Source: Dehalococcoidia bacterium (lineage in GTDB: Bacteria > Chloroflexota > Dehalococcoidia > Lucifugimonadales > SHYT01). Taken from it: DNA of 64,000 nucleotides. Positions within the stretch are counted from its first letter, which is position 1. Every line of letters starts with the position of its first letter. The position numbers and the translations under genes were made by a program. The notes under the pieces were generated by a model. It saw only the letters and a program-made list of their open reading frames with translations, had not been told where the DNA came from and did not search any database. The DNA lies in contig SHYA01000003.1 of assembly GCA_009693055.1 (NCBI GenBank), forward strand, positions 148,393 to 212,392, given 5' to 3'. Positions 1-10,857 of this stretch are shown piece by piece.

Positions 1-69
1 GAACCCGTGCCAGCTCACGACGAAGCCGCCGGCATCAATCATGTTCGGGGTGATGTCGATGTTCAGCAT
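1..69 (-). CDS. N-terminal fragment of a protein running off the window, possibly prolipoprotein diacylglyceryl transferase (Lgt)
   Basis: Minus-strand ATG at 69 gives MLNIDITPNMIDAGGFVVSWHGF; the 'WHGF' after a short N-terminus resembles Lgt. Only 23 aa visible. Confidence 0.3.
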   Translation of the reverse strand, partial: MLNIDITPNMIDAGGFVVSWHGF

Positions 70-190
70 GGTGTTTGGCCTTTCACGCGATGCTCAGAGC
101 GCTGGACGTGGTCTTCCTTCTCCACATAAGGGAACGTACTCGCGTTTCCTTTTGGATGAGCCACGAGGATTCTTGGTGCGCGTTCGCCCT

Positions 191-1075
191 TTAGTGGATG
201 CGCACGCCCACCTTCATCAGCACGTTAAACGTCGTCTGAATGTGGCGGCCCAAACCCAAGATCTCGGTGTCCAGGTCAAGCGCAAGGCCGAGAAGCTGGG
301 GTAGGTGCAGGATCGGCAGGTCAATGTCCTTCCCGCTCTGCATCGCCGCCCGTGGCTGCGCGCCGTCCAGATTCAGGTGACACAGGGGGCACGGCGTCAC
401 CATACAGTCCGCCCCGTGCTGCTTCGCGTCCAGCGTGTGCTTGGCCACCATCCCCATGGACGCCTTTTCGTTGATAGTCAGGATGGGAAAGCCGCAGCAC
501 CGGGTCTTGCCCGGAAAGTCTACCACGCTGGCGCCGACGGCCTCAATAATCCGCTCCAGGGACTCCTGGCGCTCCGGCCGCTCGTCGTAGCCCAGGACGC
601 TGGTGGGCCGCACGATGTAGCAGCCATAGAACGGCGCTACCCGCAGCCCCGCCAGCGGACGCACCACCCTCTTCTTGACCTCGTCCACGCCAATGTCTTC
701 CGCCAGCACCCAGAGCAGGTGCTTGATCTCCACCGTGCCTTGATACGTCAGGCCCTCCTCACCGATGACCTGGTTGACCTGAGCGCGGTAGGCCTCGTCG
801 CGCAGGCGGGCGTGCGCCTGGGCCATGACCCCCTGGCACGTGCTGCAGATGGTCATGATCGGGAGGCCCTTTTGCTCCGCCATCGCAAAGGTGCGCGCGT
901 TGAGGCAGTCGCCCAGGAGGCGGTTCTTCTCCTGGAGCACGCCGGCCCCGGTGCAGGACGCGCCCTTCATCTCGTCAAGCTCAATCCCAAAGGCGTCCGC
1001 CACCGCCGTGGCCGACGAGTAAAGCTCCGGACATCCTCCTCGCGCGACGCACCCCGGGTAGAAGGCAAATTTCAC
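191..1075 (-). CDS. CCG-domain protein, HdrB / SdhE-type succinate dehydrogenase (fumarate reductase) subunit
   Basis: Cys-rich: FYPGC...SCTGAG...CSTC and FYGC...RCCGFP...CPLC. Downstream of sdhB/sdhA in the same orientation. Confidence 0.82.
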   Translation of the reverse strand: MKFAFYPGCVARGGCPELYSSATAVADAFGIELDEMKGASCTGAGVLQEKNRLLGDCLNARTFAMAEQKGLPIMTICSTCQGVMAQAHARLRDEAYRAQVNQVIGEEGLTYQGTVEIKHLLWVLAEDIGVDEVKKRVVRPLAGLRVAPFYGCYIVRPTSVLGYDERPERQESLERIIEAVGASVVDFPGKTRCCGFPILTINEKASMGMVAKHTLDAKQHGADCMVTPCPLCHLNLDGAQPRAAMQSGKDIDLPILHLPQLLGLALDLDTEILGLGRHIQTTFNVLMKVGVRIH

Positions 1076-1103
1076 GCCGTCCTCCTTACGCCGGCCAGGG
1101 CAC

Positions 1104-2075
1104 CTAGCCCTTGGGCCGCTGCTCCAAAGCGTGGACTTTCTTGAAGATCCTTCGGACGCTCTTGACGTTCGGAATAGCCCGGTGGATAAGCGGCGGCATC
1201 TTCCGCTTGTACACGGCCCGCAGCCCTACGGGCAGAAGCCCCAGCAGCTTGGGAAGGTTGAAAATCCCATACGTGCTCACCACGAGGGCCATCTCGTTCA
1301 AGGTGCCGCTGTGCTCCACGCTCCGCTCAAACGCCTGGGCGTGGCGAGCGCCGTAGCTCCCTGTGAAGCCTTGTTGGATAGCCTGGTCCCGCAGCGCCAT
1401 GATCCGGTCCATCGGCGCAACGCCCTTTGGGCACACCTGGACGCACTCAAAGCAGCGGGTGCAGTCCCACACGCCGCCGTGCTGGTTGTACAGGCCTAAC
1501 CGTTGCTTGACCGCGTCGTCTCGCGGGTCCGCCACGAACCGGTACGCCTTGGCCAGCGCGGCCGGGCCCAAGAAGTTCTTGTCCATCTCCATGACGGTGC
1601 AGTCGGAGACGCACGCGCCGCACATGATGCAGCCCATGACGCCCACCAGGTGCTGCATCGCCTCGTTCGACGCCACGTACTCCGCCTCCGGCTCCGTCCC
1701 CTGCGGTTGGAGCCACGGCTGGACCGCCCGCACCTTGTCCCAGAACAGCTGCATGTCAACCACCAGGTCTTTAATAACCGGCTGGTTGCCCATGGCCTCC
1801 ACGTTGATGACGCCGTCCTTGCCGAGCATCCGCTGGACCTTGGACTTGCACGCCAGCGTCGCGTGCCCGTTGACGCGCATGGCGCAGGAGCCACAGATCG
1901 CCCCGCGGCACGAGCAGCGCAGGCTCAGCGTCTCATCCACGTACTCACGGACGTGGATAAGGCTGTCCAGGACCGTGGAGTCTTCAGGCACCTCCACTCG
2001 GTACTCTTGCACCCAGGCCCGGCGCTCTTCCGGCGCCTCTGGATCAAACCGCTTGACCCGCAACGTAACCTGCAC
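1104..2075 (-). CDS. sdhB: Succinate dehydrogenase/fumarate reductase iron-sulfur subunit
   Basis: 2Fe-2S motif CSCRGAICGSCAMRVNG...C; 4Fe-4S motifs CIMCGACVSDC and CTRCFECVQVCP. Confidence 0.9.
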   Translation of the reverse strand: MQVTLRVKRFDPEAPEERRAWVQEYRVEVPEDSTVLDSLIHVREYVDETLSLRCSCRGAICGSCAMRVNGHATLACKSKVQRMLGKDGVINVEAMGNQPVIKDLVVDMQLFWDKVRAVQPWLQPQGTEPEAEYVASNEAMQHLVGVMGCIMCGACVSDCTVMEMDKNFLGPAALAKAYRFVADPRDDAVKQRLGLYNQHGGVWDCTRCFECVQVCPKGVAPMDRIMALRDQAIQQGFTGSYGARHAQAFERSVEHSGTLNEMALVVSTYGIFNLPKLLGLLPVGLRAVYKRKMPPLIHRAIPNVKSVRRIFKKVHALEQRPKG

Positions 2076-2095
2076 GCTGCACGCTCCTTAACGGA

Positions 2096-3772
2096 TTAAT
2101 ACACTCGCTTCTGCGGTTGCCACTGGGTGATCGTCACGGGCAGCCAATCGATCCTCGGCCCGTCATTGGTGGGATACGCAAGGGTGTGCTTCAGGAAATT
2201 GACATCGTCCCGCTCCGGGAGGTCCACCCGCGAGTGGGCGCCCCGGCTCTCCTTGCGTGAAAGCGCGCTCGCGCAGATGGCCTCCGCCACCTGCAGCATG
2301 TAGCCCAGCTCCAGCCCAAAGATGAGGCTGGTGTTAAACACCTTGCCCTTGTTCTGGACCGGTACCCTGTCGTACCGCTCGCGAAGGCGTTTGACCGTAT
2401 CCAGCGCCTTCTTCATCCCCTCTTCCCGCCGGAAGACGGAGACGTTCTCGTTCATCACTCCACCCATCTCCAGGCGAATCTTTGCCACGTTGTCGCCGTT
2501 GCTGGACCGGTCCAGCAGCGCCTTGATACGACGCTCCTCGTCGGCGACCACCGACTCCGGAACCGTTGGTGCATCCCGCTCCGCGGCATAAGCAGCGCTC
2601 GCCTCGCCGGAGCGGCGCCCAAACACAATTGTGTCCAGCAGCGAGTTGGCGCCCAGACGGTTGCCGCCGTGGACGCTCACGCACGCGGTCTCACCGGCCG
2701 CGTAGAGTCCGGGGACGAATGTCGCGCCGTGGACGTCCGTCTTGATGCCACCCATCATGTAGTGCATCCCCGGCCGCACCGGGATGGGTTGTTCGGCAAG
2801 GCTCAGGCCAAGATAGTCCAACGCAACCTCATTGATGTAGCTCAGCTTGGTCTCGATTACCTGGCGCCCCAAGTGCCTCAGGTCAAGCAGCACGCAGCCG
2901 TTCACGCCGCGCCCTTCGTTGATCTCAGTCGTCTCCGCGCGAGAGACCACGTCCCGCGAGGCCAGCTCTTTCATGGTCGGCGCATACTTCTCCATGAACC
3001 GTTCGCCCTTGCCGTTCAGCAGGTATGCGCCTTCGCCGCGCGCCGCCTCGGTGATGAGGATGCCGTTCGCCTTCAGCGTCGTGGGATGGTACTGGACCAT
3101 CTCCATGTCCATCAGGGGCGCGCCGGCGTCATACGCAAGTGCCATCCCGTCGCCCGTGACAATAAGGCCGTTGGTGCTCGGCTCGTAGATGCGGCCGCAG
3201 CCGCCCGTCGCGAGGATGACTGCCTTCGCGGTGATAAGCTGCAGCTTGCCGCTCGCGATCTCCAGGGCCACGGCCCCACGGCACTCGCCGTTCTCCTTGA
3301 CCAGCGAGGTGACGAACCACTCCTCGTACAGCCGGACCCCCGCCTTGAGGAGCTGCTCAAACAGCACGTGGAGCATCGCCTGACCCGTAATGTCCGCGAC
3401 AAAGAACGTGCGCGCGCGCTTCTGGCCGCCGAAGTGCCGCGTCCCCAAGCGTCCGTCCGGACCGCGGCTAAAGATGACGCCCATGTGCTCCAGCTCAATG
3501 ACGGCGCGGCCCGCCTCCTGCGCCAGCACCTCGATGGCGTCCTGGTCGCCCAGGTAGTCGCTGCCCTTCACCGTCTCATAGGCGTGCTCTTTCCAGTCGT
3601 CTCCGCGGTCGGTCAGAGCCGCGTTGATGCCGCCTTGGGCGGCGTTGGAGTGGCTGCGCACCGGCGTGACTTTGCTGATGACGGCCACGTCCGCGCCGGC
3701 CTGCTTGGCGGCCAGCGCCGCCCGCATTCCAGCCAGCCCTGCACCTACCACCAGCACATCGTGCTGATACAT
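2096..3772 (-). CDS. sdhA: Succinate dehydrogenase/fumarate reductase flavoprotein subunit
   Basis: FAD motif [51 protein letters not shown]. Confidence 0.95.
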   Translation of the reverse strand: MYQHDVLVVGAGLAGMRAALAAKQAGADVAVISKVTPVRSHSNAAQGGINAALTDRGDDWKEHAYETVKGSDYLGDQDAIEVLAQEAGRAVIELEHMGVIFSRGPDGRLGTRHFGGQKRARTFFVADITGQAMLHVLFEQLLKAGVRLYEEWFVTSLVKENGECRGAVALEIASGKLQLITAKAVILATGGCGRIYEPSTNGLIVTGDGMALAYDAGAPLMDMEMVQYHPTTLKANGILITEAARGEGAYLLNGKGERFMEKYAPTMKELASRDVVSRAETTEINEGRGVNGCVLLDLRHLGRQVIETKLSYINEVALDYLGLSLAEQPIPVRPGMHYMMGGIKTDVHGATFVPGLYAAGETACVSVHGGNRLGANSLLDTIVFGRRSGEASAAYAAERDAPTVPESVVADEERRIKALLDRSSNGDNVAKIRLEMGGVMNENVSVFRREEGMKKALDTVKRLRERYDRVPVQNKGKVFNTSLIFGLELGYMLQVAEAICASALSRKESRGAHSRVDLPERDDVNFLKHTLAYPTNDGPRIDWLPVTITQWQPQKRVY

Positions 3773-3866
3773 TTCGCCTTACCCCCTCTGTTGTTGAGCA
3801 CTCACACTATACCAACTGACGCTTTTCGCAACAACCACGTGCTCCCTTTCGAGCTAAAGCCGCCGG

Positions 3867-4451
3867 TCAGCGATGACGCTCCACCTCATCGCTGAACAGG
3901 AAGAGCGCCATCATGAGCGCCGCGATGCTCTTCGCATCCCGCAGCTCTCCGCGCTTGATGCGCTCCGGCACCTCACTGAGCGGCACGGGCACCACCCGGA
4001 TGTCCTCGTCCTCCTCCTGCCGGAGCGTCCCTGGGCGCAGACCTCGCGCCAGGAACGCGTGCATCTCCTCGGTGGACCACCCCGGAGTCATCCAGAAGCG
4101 CCCCAGGGGAACGACCTCGTCCGCCGCGAAGCCCGTCTCCTCTTGCAGCTCCCGCTGGACGGCCGCCTTCGGGTCTTCCCCGCGCTCCATGCCGCCGGCC
4201 GGGACTTCAAGCAGCTCCTCCCCCGTGGCCAAGCGGAACTGCTTCACCAGCAGCACGCGCCCCTGGTCATCCACCGGCACAATCACCACCGCGGGCGCGT
4301 GCTCAACGATCTCCCGCTTCACCTCAAGCAGCCGCCCGGCCTTCTCCATCTGGACGGTCTCCACGCGCAGATTGACGATCTTGCCCTCGTAGACACGCTG
4401 GCTCCGCACGACGCGCTCTTTCGCCACAGTGCTTCCTTCCAATGGATTCAC
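3867..4451 (-). CDS. NUDIX hydrolase, ADP-ribose pyrophosphatase-like
   Basis: Nudix box GGMERGEDPKAAVQRELQEETGFAA. Confidence 0.87.
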   Translation of the reverse strand: MNPLEGSTVAKERVVRSQRVYEGKIVNLRVETVQMEKAGRLLEVKREIVEHAPAVVIVPVDDQGRVLLVKQFRLATGEELLEVPAGGMERGEDPKAAVQRELQEETGFAADEVVPLGRFWMTPGWSTEEMHAFLARGLRPGTLRQEEDEDIRVVPVPLSEVPERIKRGELRDAKSIAALMMALFLFSDEVERHR

Positions 4452-4488
4452 CCAGAAAGGGGAGGCTCAACCTCTGCCGGGGTAACGC

Positions 4489-5367
4489 TCACCCGTGGTG
4501 GTACGGCGGTGCGGACTTCTCGTATCCCAGACGCCGGAAGAGGGTCTCGTAGAAGTATGTGGGCGATCCCATCCGCAGAAAGCGGGCCGCATGGGGGCTC
4601 GCCTTGATTTCCAGCGTGTCCCCCTTGCCCAGCGGCACGTTCACAAAACCGTCCACGCTCAGGCCTGCCTCGTCGCCCGCGCCCAGCGTCAGCGTGACGA
4701 CCGCGCCCTCGTGGAGCACCACGGCGGCGTTGGCCGCGACCTGCGGGGCGACCGGCTTGATCAGAAACGTCCGCGCCTGGGGATGCAGGACAGGCCCTCC
4801 GGCGGAAAGCGCGTAGCCCGTGCTGCCCGTCGGCGTGGCGATGATCACCGCGTCGGCGGCGTACGTGGCCATGAACGCCCCGTCCACGGATACCGAGACG
4901 AACACCATGCGCGAAACGGCGGAGCGCCCGATCGCCGCATCGTTCAGGCCGTGGTAGGTCATCGGCTTCTTCCGCGCCGGGCCGCTGGAACGGGGCAGGA
5001 TAGCCGCCTGGACCATCATCCGCTCCTCCACCCACGCCTTGCCGTTCAGGTAGAGCGGCACCTTTTCAAGCGCCTCCTCCGGCTGAAGCTCGGTCATAAA
5101 ACCAACCCTGCCCATGTTGACGCCAAGGATCGGGACTCCGCACGGGGCTGCCACCTGGACGGCGCGGAGAATCGTGCCATCCCCGCCCAGGGTCACCACC
5201 GCCTTCGTGTCCGCGACGGGCACATTCCCGCTAGACAGCTCCGCCGCGCTACACCGCCAGACGCGGTAGTCGCGGCGGAGCGGCGGCTCCAGACGCTTGG
5301 CGAGAGCGACCGCTTCCGGCACGCGCTCGTTGAAGACAAGGCCTATCGCCTGTTTATCCGCTGCCAT
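4489..5367 (-). CDS. nadK: NAD kinase
   Basis: GGDGTILRA, NMGRVGFMTEL, TPTGSTGYALSAGGPVLHP. Confidence 0.93.
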   Translation of the reverse strand: MAADKQAIGLVFNERVPEAVALAKRLEPPLRRDYRVWRCSAAELSSGNVPVADTKAVVTLGGDGTILRAVQVAAPCGVPILGVNMGRVGFMTELQPEEALEKVPLYLNGKAWVEERMMVQAAILPRSSGPARKKPMTYHGLNDAAIGRSAVSRMVFVSVSVDGAFMATYAADAVIIATPTGSTGYALSAGGPVLHPQARTFLIKPVAPQVAANAAVVLHEGAVVTLTLGAGDEAGLSVDGFVNVPLGKGDTLEIKASPHAARFLRMGSPTYFYETLFRRLGYEKSAPPYHHG

Positions 5368-5422
5368 CGCTTCCCTTCACGCCCGGCTCTGAAAGGGCCG
5401 CTTGAGGATAGCATACCACCCC

Positions 5423-6936
5423 TCAGCTCCCAACCCCCCTGAGCGCGCGCTCCGCCAGGGCGAACAGCGGCCACGGCGCCACGCCAATGAACACCATGCC
5501 CAACGCCGAACCACCCACAGCAGCCCAGAGGGACGGAGAACATGCGGCCTTCTCCGAAGATTCCGGCTCCTGGAAATACATCACCCGCACCAGCCGGAGG
5601 TAGAAATAGGCGGAGAGCACGCTGTTGATGACGCCAATCACCGCGAGCCACGTCAGGTCGGCGTTGACCGCGGCGCTGAACACGAACAACTTGCCCATGA
5701 AGCCCGCGGTCGGCGGGATGCCCGTCAGAGAGAGGAGGCTGACGGCAAGGACGATGGCGAGCAGCGGCGCGCGCCGTCCCATGCCCGCCAGGCTGCTGAC
5801 CTGGTCACTGCCGGTCCTGTTGGTAATCGCAATGACCGCAAAGAACGCCGCCAGGTTGGTAGCGCCGTACGCGCCCAGGTAGAACAACAACCCCTGAGAC
5901 CCCAGCGTCTCGCCGTCCGGCGTGCGCCCCGCCACGGCGGCAACGCCCATCCAGCATGTACCCCGCGTGCGCAATCGTGCTGTACGCCAGCATCCGCTTC
6001 ACATCCGTCTGCTGGATCGCCACCAGGTTGCCAACGGTCATGGAGGCCACAGCCAGCGCGGCGAACAAGATGCTCCAATCCATTTCTGGCGGCGCCAAAG
6101 GCCGTTGAAAAGACTCGCAACAGGGCCGCAACACCTGCGGCCTTGCTGGCGATCGAGAGGTACGCCGTCACGGGGGTTGGCGCGCCATGGTACACATCCG
6201 GTGCCCACATCTGGAACGGCACGACGGCGATCTTAAAGGCGAACCCCGCGGTCATCATCACGGCGCCGGCGAGGAGCGCGTACGACCCGAAAGGCAGGTC
6301 TCCTCCCGTAGTCCCCAGCGCAACCGCGCTCCCGATGTCGACCAGGTATGTGCTGCCGGTCGCTCCGAAGGCCAGCGCCATCTCGAACAGAAATATCCCG
6401 GAGCTGACCCCGCCAAGAAGCAAGAACTTGATGCCTGCCTCCAGGGACGGGCCGTTGCGCAGGAAGGCCGCGAGCGGAAGCGTCGCCAGCTCCAGTGCCA
6501 GGTACAGCGACATCAGCTCCCGCGTGGCCGCCAGCAGGCTCATCCCGCCCGCCGAGATAAGCAGCAGACAGTAGAACTCCCCCTGGAGCTTGCCCAGCTT
6601 CCCCCGGTAGTCCTGCGCGGCCATGATCACCAGGCCCAGGGCTCCAAACACCAGGAGCTTGAAGAACAGCGCGTAGCGGTCCACGACCAGCGTGCCGTGA
6701 ATGCCCGGAATCGCCTCGCCGGCCTGCTCTCCCGGCTGGGGCGCCAGCACGTGCATCCAGCCCGCCAGCTCGCCCCAAAGCAGGACCGTAAAGAGGAGGG
6801 GAAGCAGCAGGCCCGCCAGCGCCACGGCCCCAACGATCCCCTTCCGGCGCGTGACAAGGTCCACCAGCAGCGCCACGCCCGCCACAACGGCCAGGCTCAA
6901 CTCCGGCGAGAGCAACCACAGGCTCGACGTGTTCAC
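5423..6936 (-). pseudogene. nuoN: NADH-quinone oxidoreductase subunit N, broken into three frames by two apparent +1 indels
   Basis: N-term in ORF 5725..6936, middle ([44 protein letters not shown]) in ORF 5805..6134, C-term ([29 protein letters not shown]...) in ORF 5423..5974; collinear with NuoN. Confidence 0.85.
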
Positions 6937-6942
6937 GGCCGG

Positions 6943-7368
6943 CTACACCACCCCTGCCAGAAGCATCAGGCGCTGCGTGTCCCGATGCAGCTCCGACCAG
7001 ATCGCTGGAAGCTTCGCGGGCTTCACCCAAGCGGCCTCGCCCACATCGCTGCCGGGTTTTAGCACGCCGCCAGCCACGTGGGCCAGAAACGTTATGTACA
7101 CGACGTGCTCCACCAGCTTCCCGTCCTCATAGAAAAGCCCCTCGTAAGGCTCCACGGGCCGCGTCAGCTCCACGTCCAGACCCGTTTCCTCGCGCACCTC
7201 GCGCACCACAGCGCTCCGAATCTCCTCCCCCATCTGCAGGCGCCCCCCTGGACAAATCCACTTACCCGCCCAGCGGCTCTGATACGCGGGGACGTGCTTG
7301 ACCAGCAGGACCTTGCCCTGCTCATCCCGAACAACGGCGCCGGCGGCCACCGTGATCCAATCGCTCAC
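6943..7368 (-). CDS. NUDIX hydrolase (MutT-like) located between nuoM and nuoN
   Basis: Nudix box GGRLQMGEEIRSAVVREVREETGLDV; overlaps the nuoM stop by 4 bp. Confidence 0.87.
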   Translation of the reverse strand: MSDWITVAAGAVVRDEQGKVLLVKHVPAYQSRWAGKWICPGGRLQMGEEIRSAVVREVREETGLDVELTRPVEPYEGLFYEDGKLVEHVVYITFLAHVAGGVLKPGSDVGEAAWVKPAKLPAIWSELHRDTQRLMLLAGVV

Positions 7369-8852
7369 GGGACGAGCATCGTGAGTCTGCCGGCCAGCGC
7401 CTCCAGCGCCCCAACGCGCAGCGTGTCCGTCAGCAGCGCGGGGTAGACCCCGACCGCCACAACCGCGACGATGAGGAGGCCGGGCCCCACCTTCTCCAAA
7501 AGGTTCGCGTCAGCCACCGTCGCCCAGCGCGGCCGGGGCGGGCCGAACAGCACGCCCCTCAGCATCCAGACCACGTACCCCGCGGCGAGCACGACCCCCA
7601 CCGCCGCGAGGCCGGTGAGCGCCGCCCACGCCGGATAGGTCCCGAGGAAGACGGTGAGTTCGGCTGCGAACCCGCTCAGGCCCGGCAGGCCCAACGCGGC
7701 CAGGCCGCCGACCATCAGCGCAACGCCGATGAACGGCATCCGCCCGGCGAGCCCGCCCAGGTCCGGCAGGTGCCGCGTCCGTACCCTGTCGTCCAGAAGC
7801 CCAACCACCACAAACAAGAGCGCCACAATGGTGCCGTGCGTGAACATCAGGAGCGCCGCGCCGGTCAGCCCCACCTCGCTGAGGGCGGCTCCTGCCGCGC
7901 CTACCGAGGCGACCCCCAACAGCACCAGCCCCATGTGACTCAGGCTGCTATACGCGATCAGCCGTTTGAGATCGGTCTGCCGGAACGCCAGGAACCCCGC
8001 GTACAGCACCGTGATGACGGCAAGGACGGCAAACGTGAACGCCGCCCGGTCCGCCTGCTCGGGAAACATCGCCACGTTGACCCGGATGAGTCCGTATCCG
8101 CCCAGCTTGGAGAGGACTCCCGCCAGCATCACGCTCGCGCCGATGGGTGCGTCGGCGTACGCGTCCGGCTGCCACGTGTGCACCGGCCAGATGGGCAGCT
8201 TGACGGCGAAGGCCGCGAAGAAGAGGCCGAAGACCAGCGGCACGGGGGCGACCAGCTTGGTCAGGTCGCTCTGGAGCAGCGCGCGCATGTCAAACGTGTC
8301 CAACGAGAAGAACACCACCAGGATGGCGACGAGCATCAAGGCGCTGCCCGCGAACGTGAAGGCGAAAAACTTCATCGCGGAGTATTCCTTCCGCCCGGTC
8401 CCCCAGAGCGCGATGAGCACGTACACCGGCACCAGCTCCAGCTCCCACATGACGAAGAACAAGACGAAGTCCAGCGAGACGAACACGCCCATAGCGGCGG
8501 TCTGTATCAGAAGCAGGCAGATGAAGTATTCCCTGGTGCGGCGCTGCACGCTCATGGAGCTCAGAGCGGCAGAGAGCCCGACCACGCCGGTCATCAGCAC
8601 CATCGTGGCCGAAAGGCCGTCCACGCCAAGCAGGTACTGGACCGCTACCGGCGAGTCCGGCAGCCAGGGGTAGCGCTCCACCATCTGGAAGCCGCCCGCG
8701 TCCGCGTCGTAGCGCACGAACACCGCGAGCGCCAGGGCGAAGTCGGCCAGGAAGGCGGCCACAGCCATCAGCCGGACGGCCCGAGGGTTACGCCCGGCGA
8801 ACGCGATGAGCAGCGCCGCCGCCGCTGGCAAGAACACGACCGCCGTCAGCAC
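7365..8852 (-). CDS. nuoM: NADH-quinone oxidoreductase subunit M
   Basis: MWELELVPVYVLIALWG, KLPIWPVHTWQPDAYADAPIGASVMLAGVLSKLGGYG, AYSSLSHMGLVLLG. Confidence 0.94.
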   Translation of the reverse strand: MLTAVVFLPAAAALLIAFAGRNPRAVRLMAVAAFLADFALALAVFVRYDADAGGFQMVERYPWLPDSPVAVQYLLGVDGLSATMVLMTGVVGLSAALSSMSVQRRTREYFICLLLIQTAAMGVFVSLDFVLFFVMWELELVPVYVLIALWGTGRKEYSAMKFFAFTFAGSALMLVAILVVFFSLDTFDMRALLQSDLTKLVAPVPLVFGLFFAAFAVKLPIWPVHTWQPDAYADAPIGASVMLAGVLSKLGGYGLIRVNVAMFPEQADRAAFTFAVLAVITVLYAGFLAFRQTDLKRLIAYSSLSHMGLVLLGVASVGAAGAALSEVGLTGAALLMFTHGTIVALLFVVVGLLDDRVRTRHLPDLGGLAGRMPFIGVALMVGGLAALGLPGLSGFAAELTVFLGTYPAWAALTGLAAVGVVLAAGYVVWMLRGVLFGPPRPRWATVADANLLEKVGPGLLIVAVVAVGVYPALLTDTLRVGALEALAGRLTMLVP

Positions 8853-8858
8853 AGCGCT

Positions 8859-10826
8859 CTACCCCCACACCAGGAACACGATGACCACCACCAGCACGCC
8901 CAAGCCCATGGCCATGCCGTACGCCTGGAGCTGCCCCGTCTGGAGCTGGGACACGGCCCTCCCGAGGTTGCGCCCGAACCAGCCCACCATCTCCGCCAGA
9001 CCATCCACCAGGTTCCGGTCCAGCCACGCCAGCACTCCGCACCCGGCGCGGAACAGCCTGCCCGCTATCACGCCTTCGTACAGGTCGTCCACGTAGTAGC
9101 AACGCGCCAGGAGCTGGTGCAGGAACCTCTGCAGGGGTGTCACGTTCCCCCGCTCCGCAAAAAGGACGCTCCGTCCGTAGAACGCCCACGCCGCGCCCGC
9201 GCCGGCCAGCCCGAGTCCCACGGAGAGCACGGCGATCCCGATGTTGAAATGGACTTCGGTGGCGCTCCCCCCCGGCGGGACCAGGAACCGGCTGAACCAG
9301 TGCCCGCCAGGCGGGTTGGCGGCCAGGCCCAGCACGGCCGCCAGGACCGCGAGGACAACCATCGGGCCGAGCATGGCGAGCCGGGACTCGCCCAGGCGGG
9401 CCTGGGTGTCCGCAGGCGGGGGCGCCGCTCCGCGTCGCGCGGCCTCCTCGGCCGCGGCGCCGCCACGGTACGAGCCCGTGAACGTGAGGAGGAAGGCGCG
9501 GAAAATGTACAGCCCCGTCATCGCCGTCGCCACCAGGCCCAGCGCTAGGACGAGCAGCGCCACCGGGTCGCCGACGTGCAGCGCTTCGCTCAGGAGCCCG
9601 TCCTTGCTCCAGAAACCCGCCAGCGGGAAGAGTCCCGCAAGGCTCAGGGCGGCAACCAGGAACGTGGCCGTTGTCCAGCGCTGACGCCTGCCCATCCCGC
9701 CCAGGAAGTCCATGTTGAACGTGCCCGCCGCTTGCCCCACGCTCCCCGCCGCAAGGAACAGGAGCGCCTTGAAGAACGCGTGGTTGAACAGGTGGAAGAT
9801 AGCCGCGGCGTACGCGCCCACCCCCAGCGCCAGCATCATGAAGCCAAGCTGGCTCATCGTGGAGTACGCGATCACCCGCTTGATGTCTTTGGCCGCCATC
9901 GCCATGCTGGCCGCGAACACCGCGGTCCCGCCGCCAATGAGCGCGACCAGGTGCATAGCGGCCTCGGATGCCTCAAAGAGCGGGAAGAACCGCGCCACCA
10001 GGAAGACACCCGCAGCCACCATCGTGGCCGCGTGGATGAGCGCGCTCACCGGCGTCGGGCCTTCCATTGCGTCCGGCAACCAGGTGTGCAGCGGGAACTG
10101 GGCCGACTTCCCCACCGCGCCGGCGAACAGTCCGATGGCGATCCACGTCGCCGCCGCGCCGCCAAGCACGCCAAGGCCGACCGCCGTGTGGATGTCAGGG
10201 ATCTCCAACGCGTTCAGCCCGCGAGCGGCGAAGGCGTCCTGGTGGAAGAACAGGTACACAATGGCGAGCAGAAACCCTAGGTCGCCGATGCGCGTGACTA
10301 TAAACGCCTTCATCGCCGCCCTGGCTGCCGCCGGCCGGTCGTGCCAGAAGCCAATCAGCAGGTACGAGCACACGCCCACCAGCTCCCAGAAGACGTACGT
10401 CTGGACGATGTTGCGGGACAGCACCAGTCCCTGCATTGCTGCGGTGAACAGGGCCATCAGGGCGAAATAGCGGGCGTACCCCGGCTCGCCGCGCATGTAG
10501 CCGATGGAGTACACCTGGACCAGCAGGCTCACGGCGCCGACCACCACCACCATGATGGCGGCGAGGGAGTCCAGGTACAGCCCCGCGTTGACCGTCAGGG
10601 GGCCGATGCTCAACCACTCGTGCGGCGTGAAGTCCAGCGCGCCGCTCTGGCCTGCCACCTCTGCCAAGGCCCACAAGGAGAGGATGAAGGAGACCGCCAC
10701 GCCCGCGATGGTGATCGGTGCGGCCCACTCACGCCGCTCGTTGAAGAAGGGACGCACCACCAGCCCTATCGCGGCTGACGCCGCAAGGGGCGCAAGGATG
10801 ATGAGCCAGACAACAGCTTCGCTCAT
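8859..10826 (-). CDS. nuoL: NADH-quinone oxidoreductase subunit L
   Basis: FWELVGVCSYLLIGFW, KSAQFPLHTWLPDAMEGPTPVSALIHAATMVAAGVFLVAR, AYSTMSQLGFMMLALG. Confidence 0.95.
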   Translation of the reverse strand: MSEAVVWLIILAPLAASAAIGLVVRPFFNERREWAAPITIAGVAVSFILSLWALAEVAGQSGALDFTPHEWLSIGPLTVNAGLYLDSLAAIMVVVVGAVSLLVQVYSIGYMRGEPGYARYFALMALFTAAMQGLVLSRNIVQTYVFWELVGVCSYLLIGFWHDRPAAARAAMKAFIVTRIGDLGFLLAIVYLFFHQDAFAARGLNALEIPDIHTAVGLGVLGGAAATWIAIGLFAGAVGKSAQFPLHTWLPDAMEGPTPVSALIHAATMVAAGVFLVARFFPLFEASEAAMHLVALIGGGTAVFAASMAMAAKDIKRVIAYSTMSQLGFMMLALGVGAYAAAIFHLFNHAFFKALLFLAAGSVGQAAGTFNMDFLGGMGRRQRWTTATFLVAALSLAGLFPLAGFWSKDGLLSEALHVGDPVALLVLALGLVATAMTGLYIFRAFLLTFTGSYRGGAAAEEAARRGAAPPPADTQARLGESRLAMLGPMVVLAVLAAVLGLAANPPGGHWFSRFLVPPGGSATEVHFNIGIAVLSVGLGLAGAGAAWAFYGRSVLFAERGNVTPLQRFLHQLLARCYYVDDLYEGVIAGRLFRAGCGVLAWLDRNLVDGLAEMVGWFGRNLGRAVSQLQTGQLQAYGMAMGLGVLVVVIVFLVWG

Positions 10827-10857
10827 CGCAGCATCCAGGGGCGCGGTGGTGACCGCC

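Noticed and set aside
3867-4607. Plus-strand ORFs of 159-244 aa opposite the NUDIX gene
   Set aside because: Antisense to a clear Nudix hydrolase; no coherent protein features.
5930-6100. Programmed ribosomal frameshifting in nuoN
   Set aside because: Two independent shifts at ordinary short homopolymers without a slippery heptamer or obvious stimulatory structure; indel error or pseudogene is simpler.
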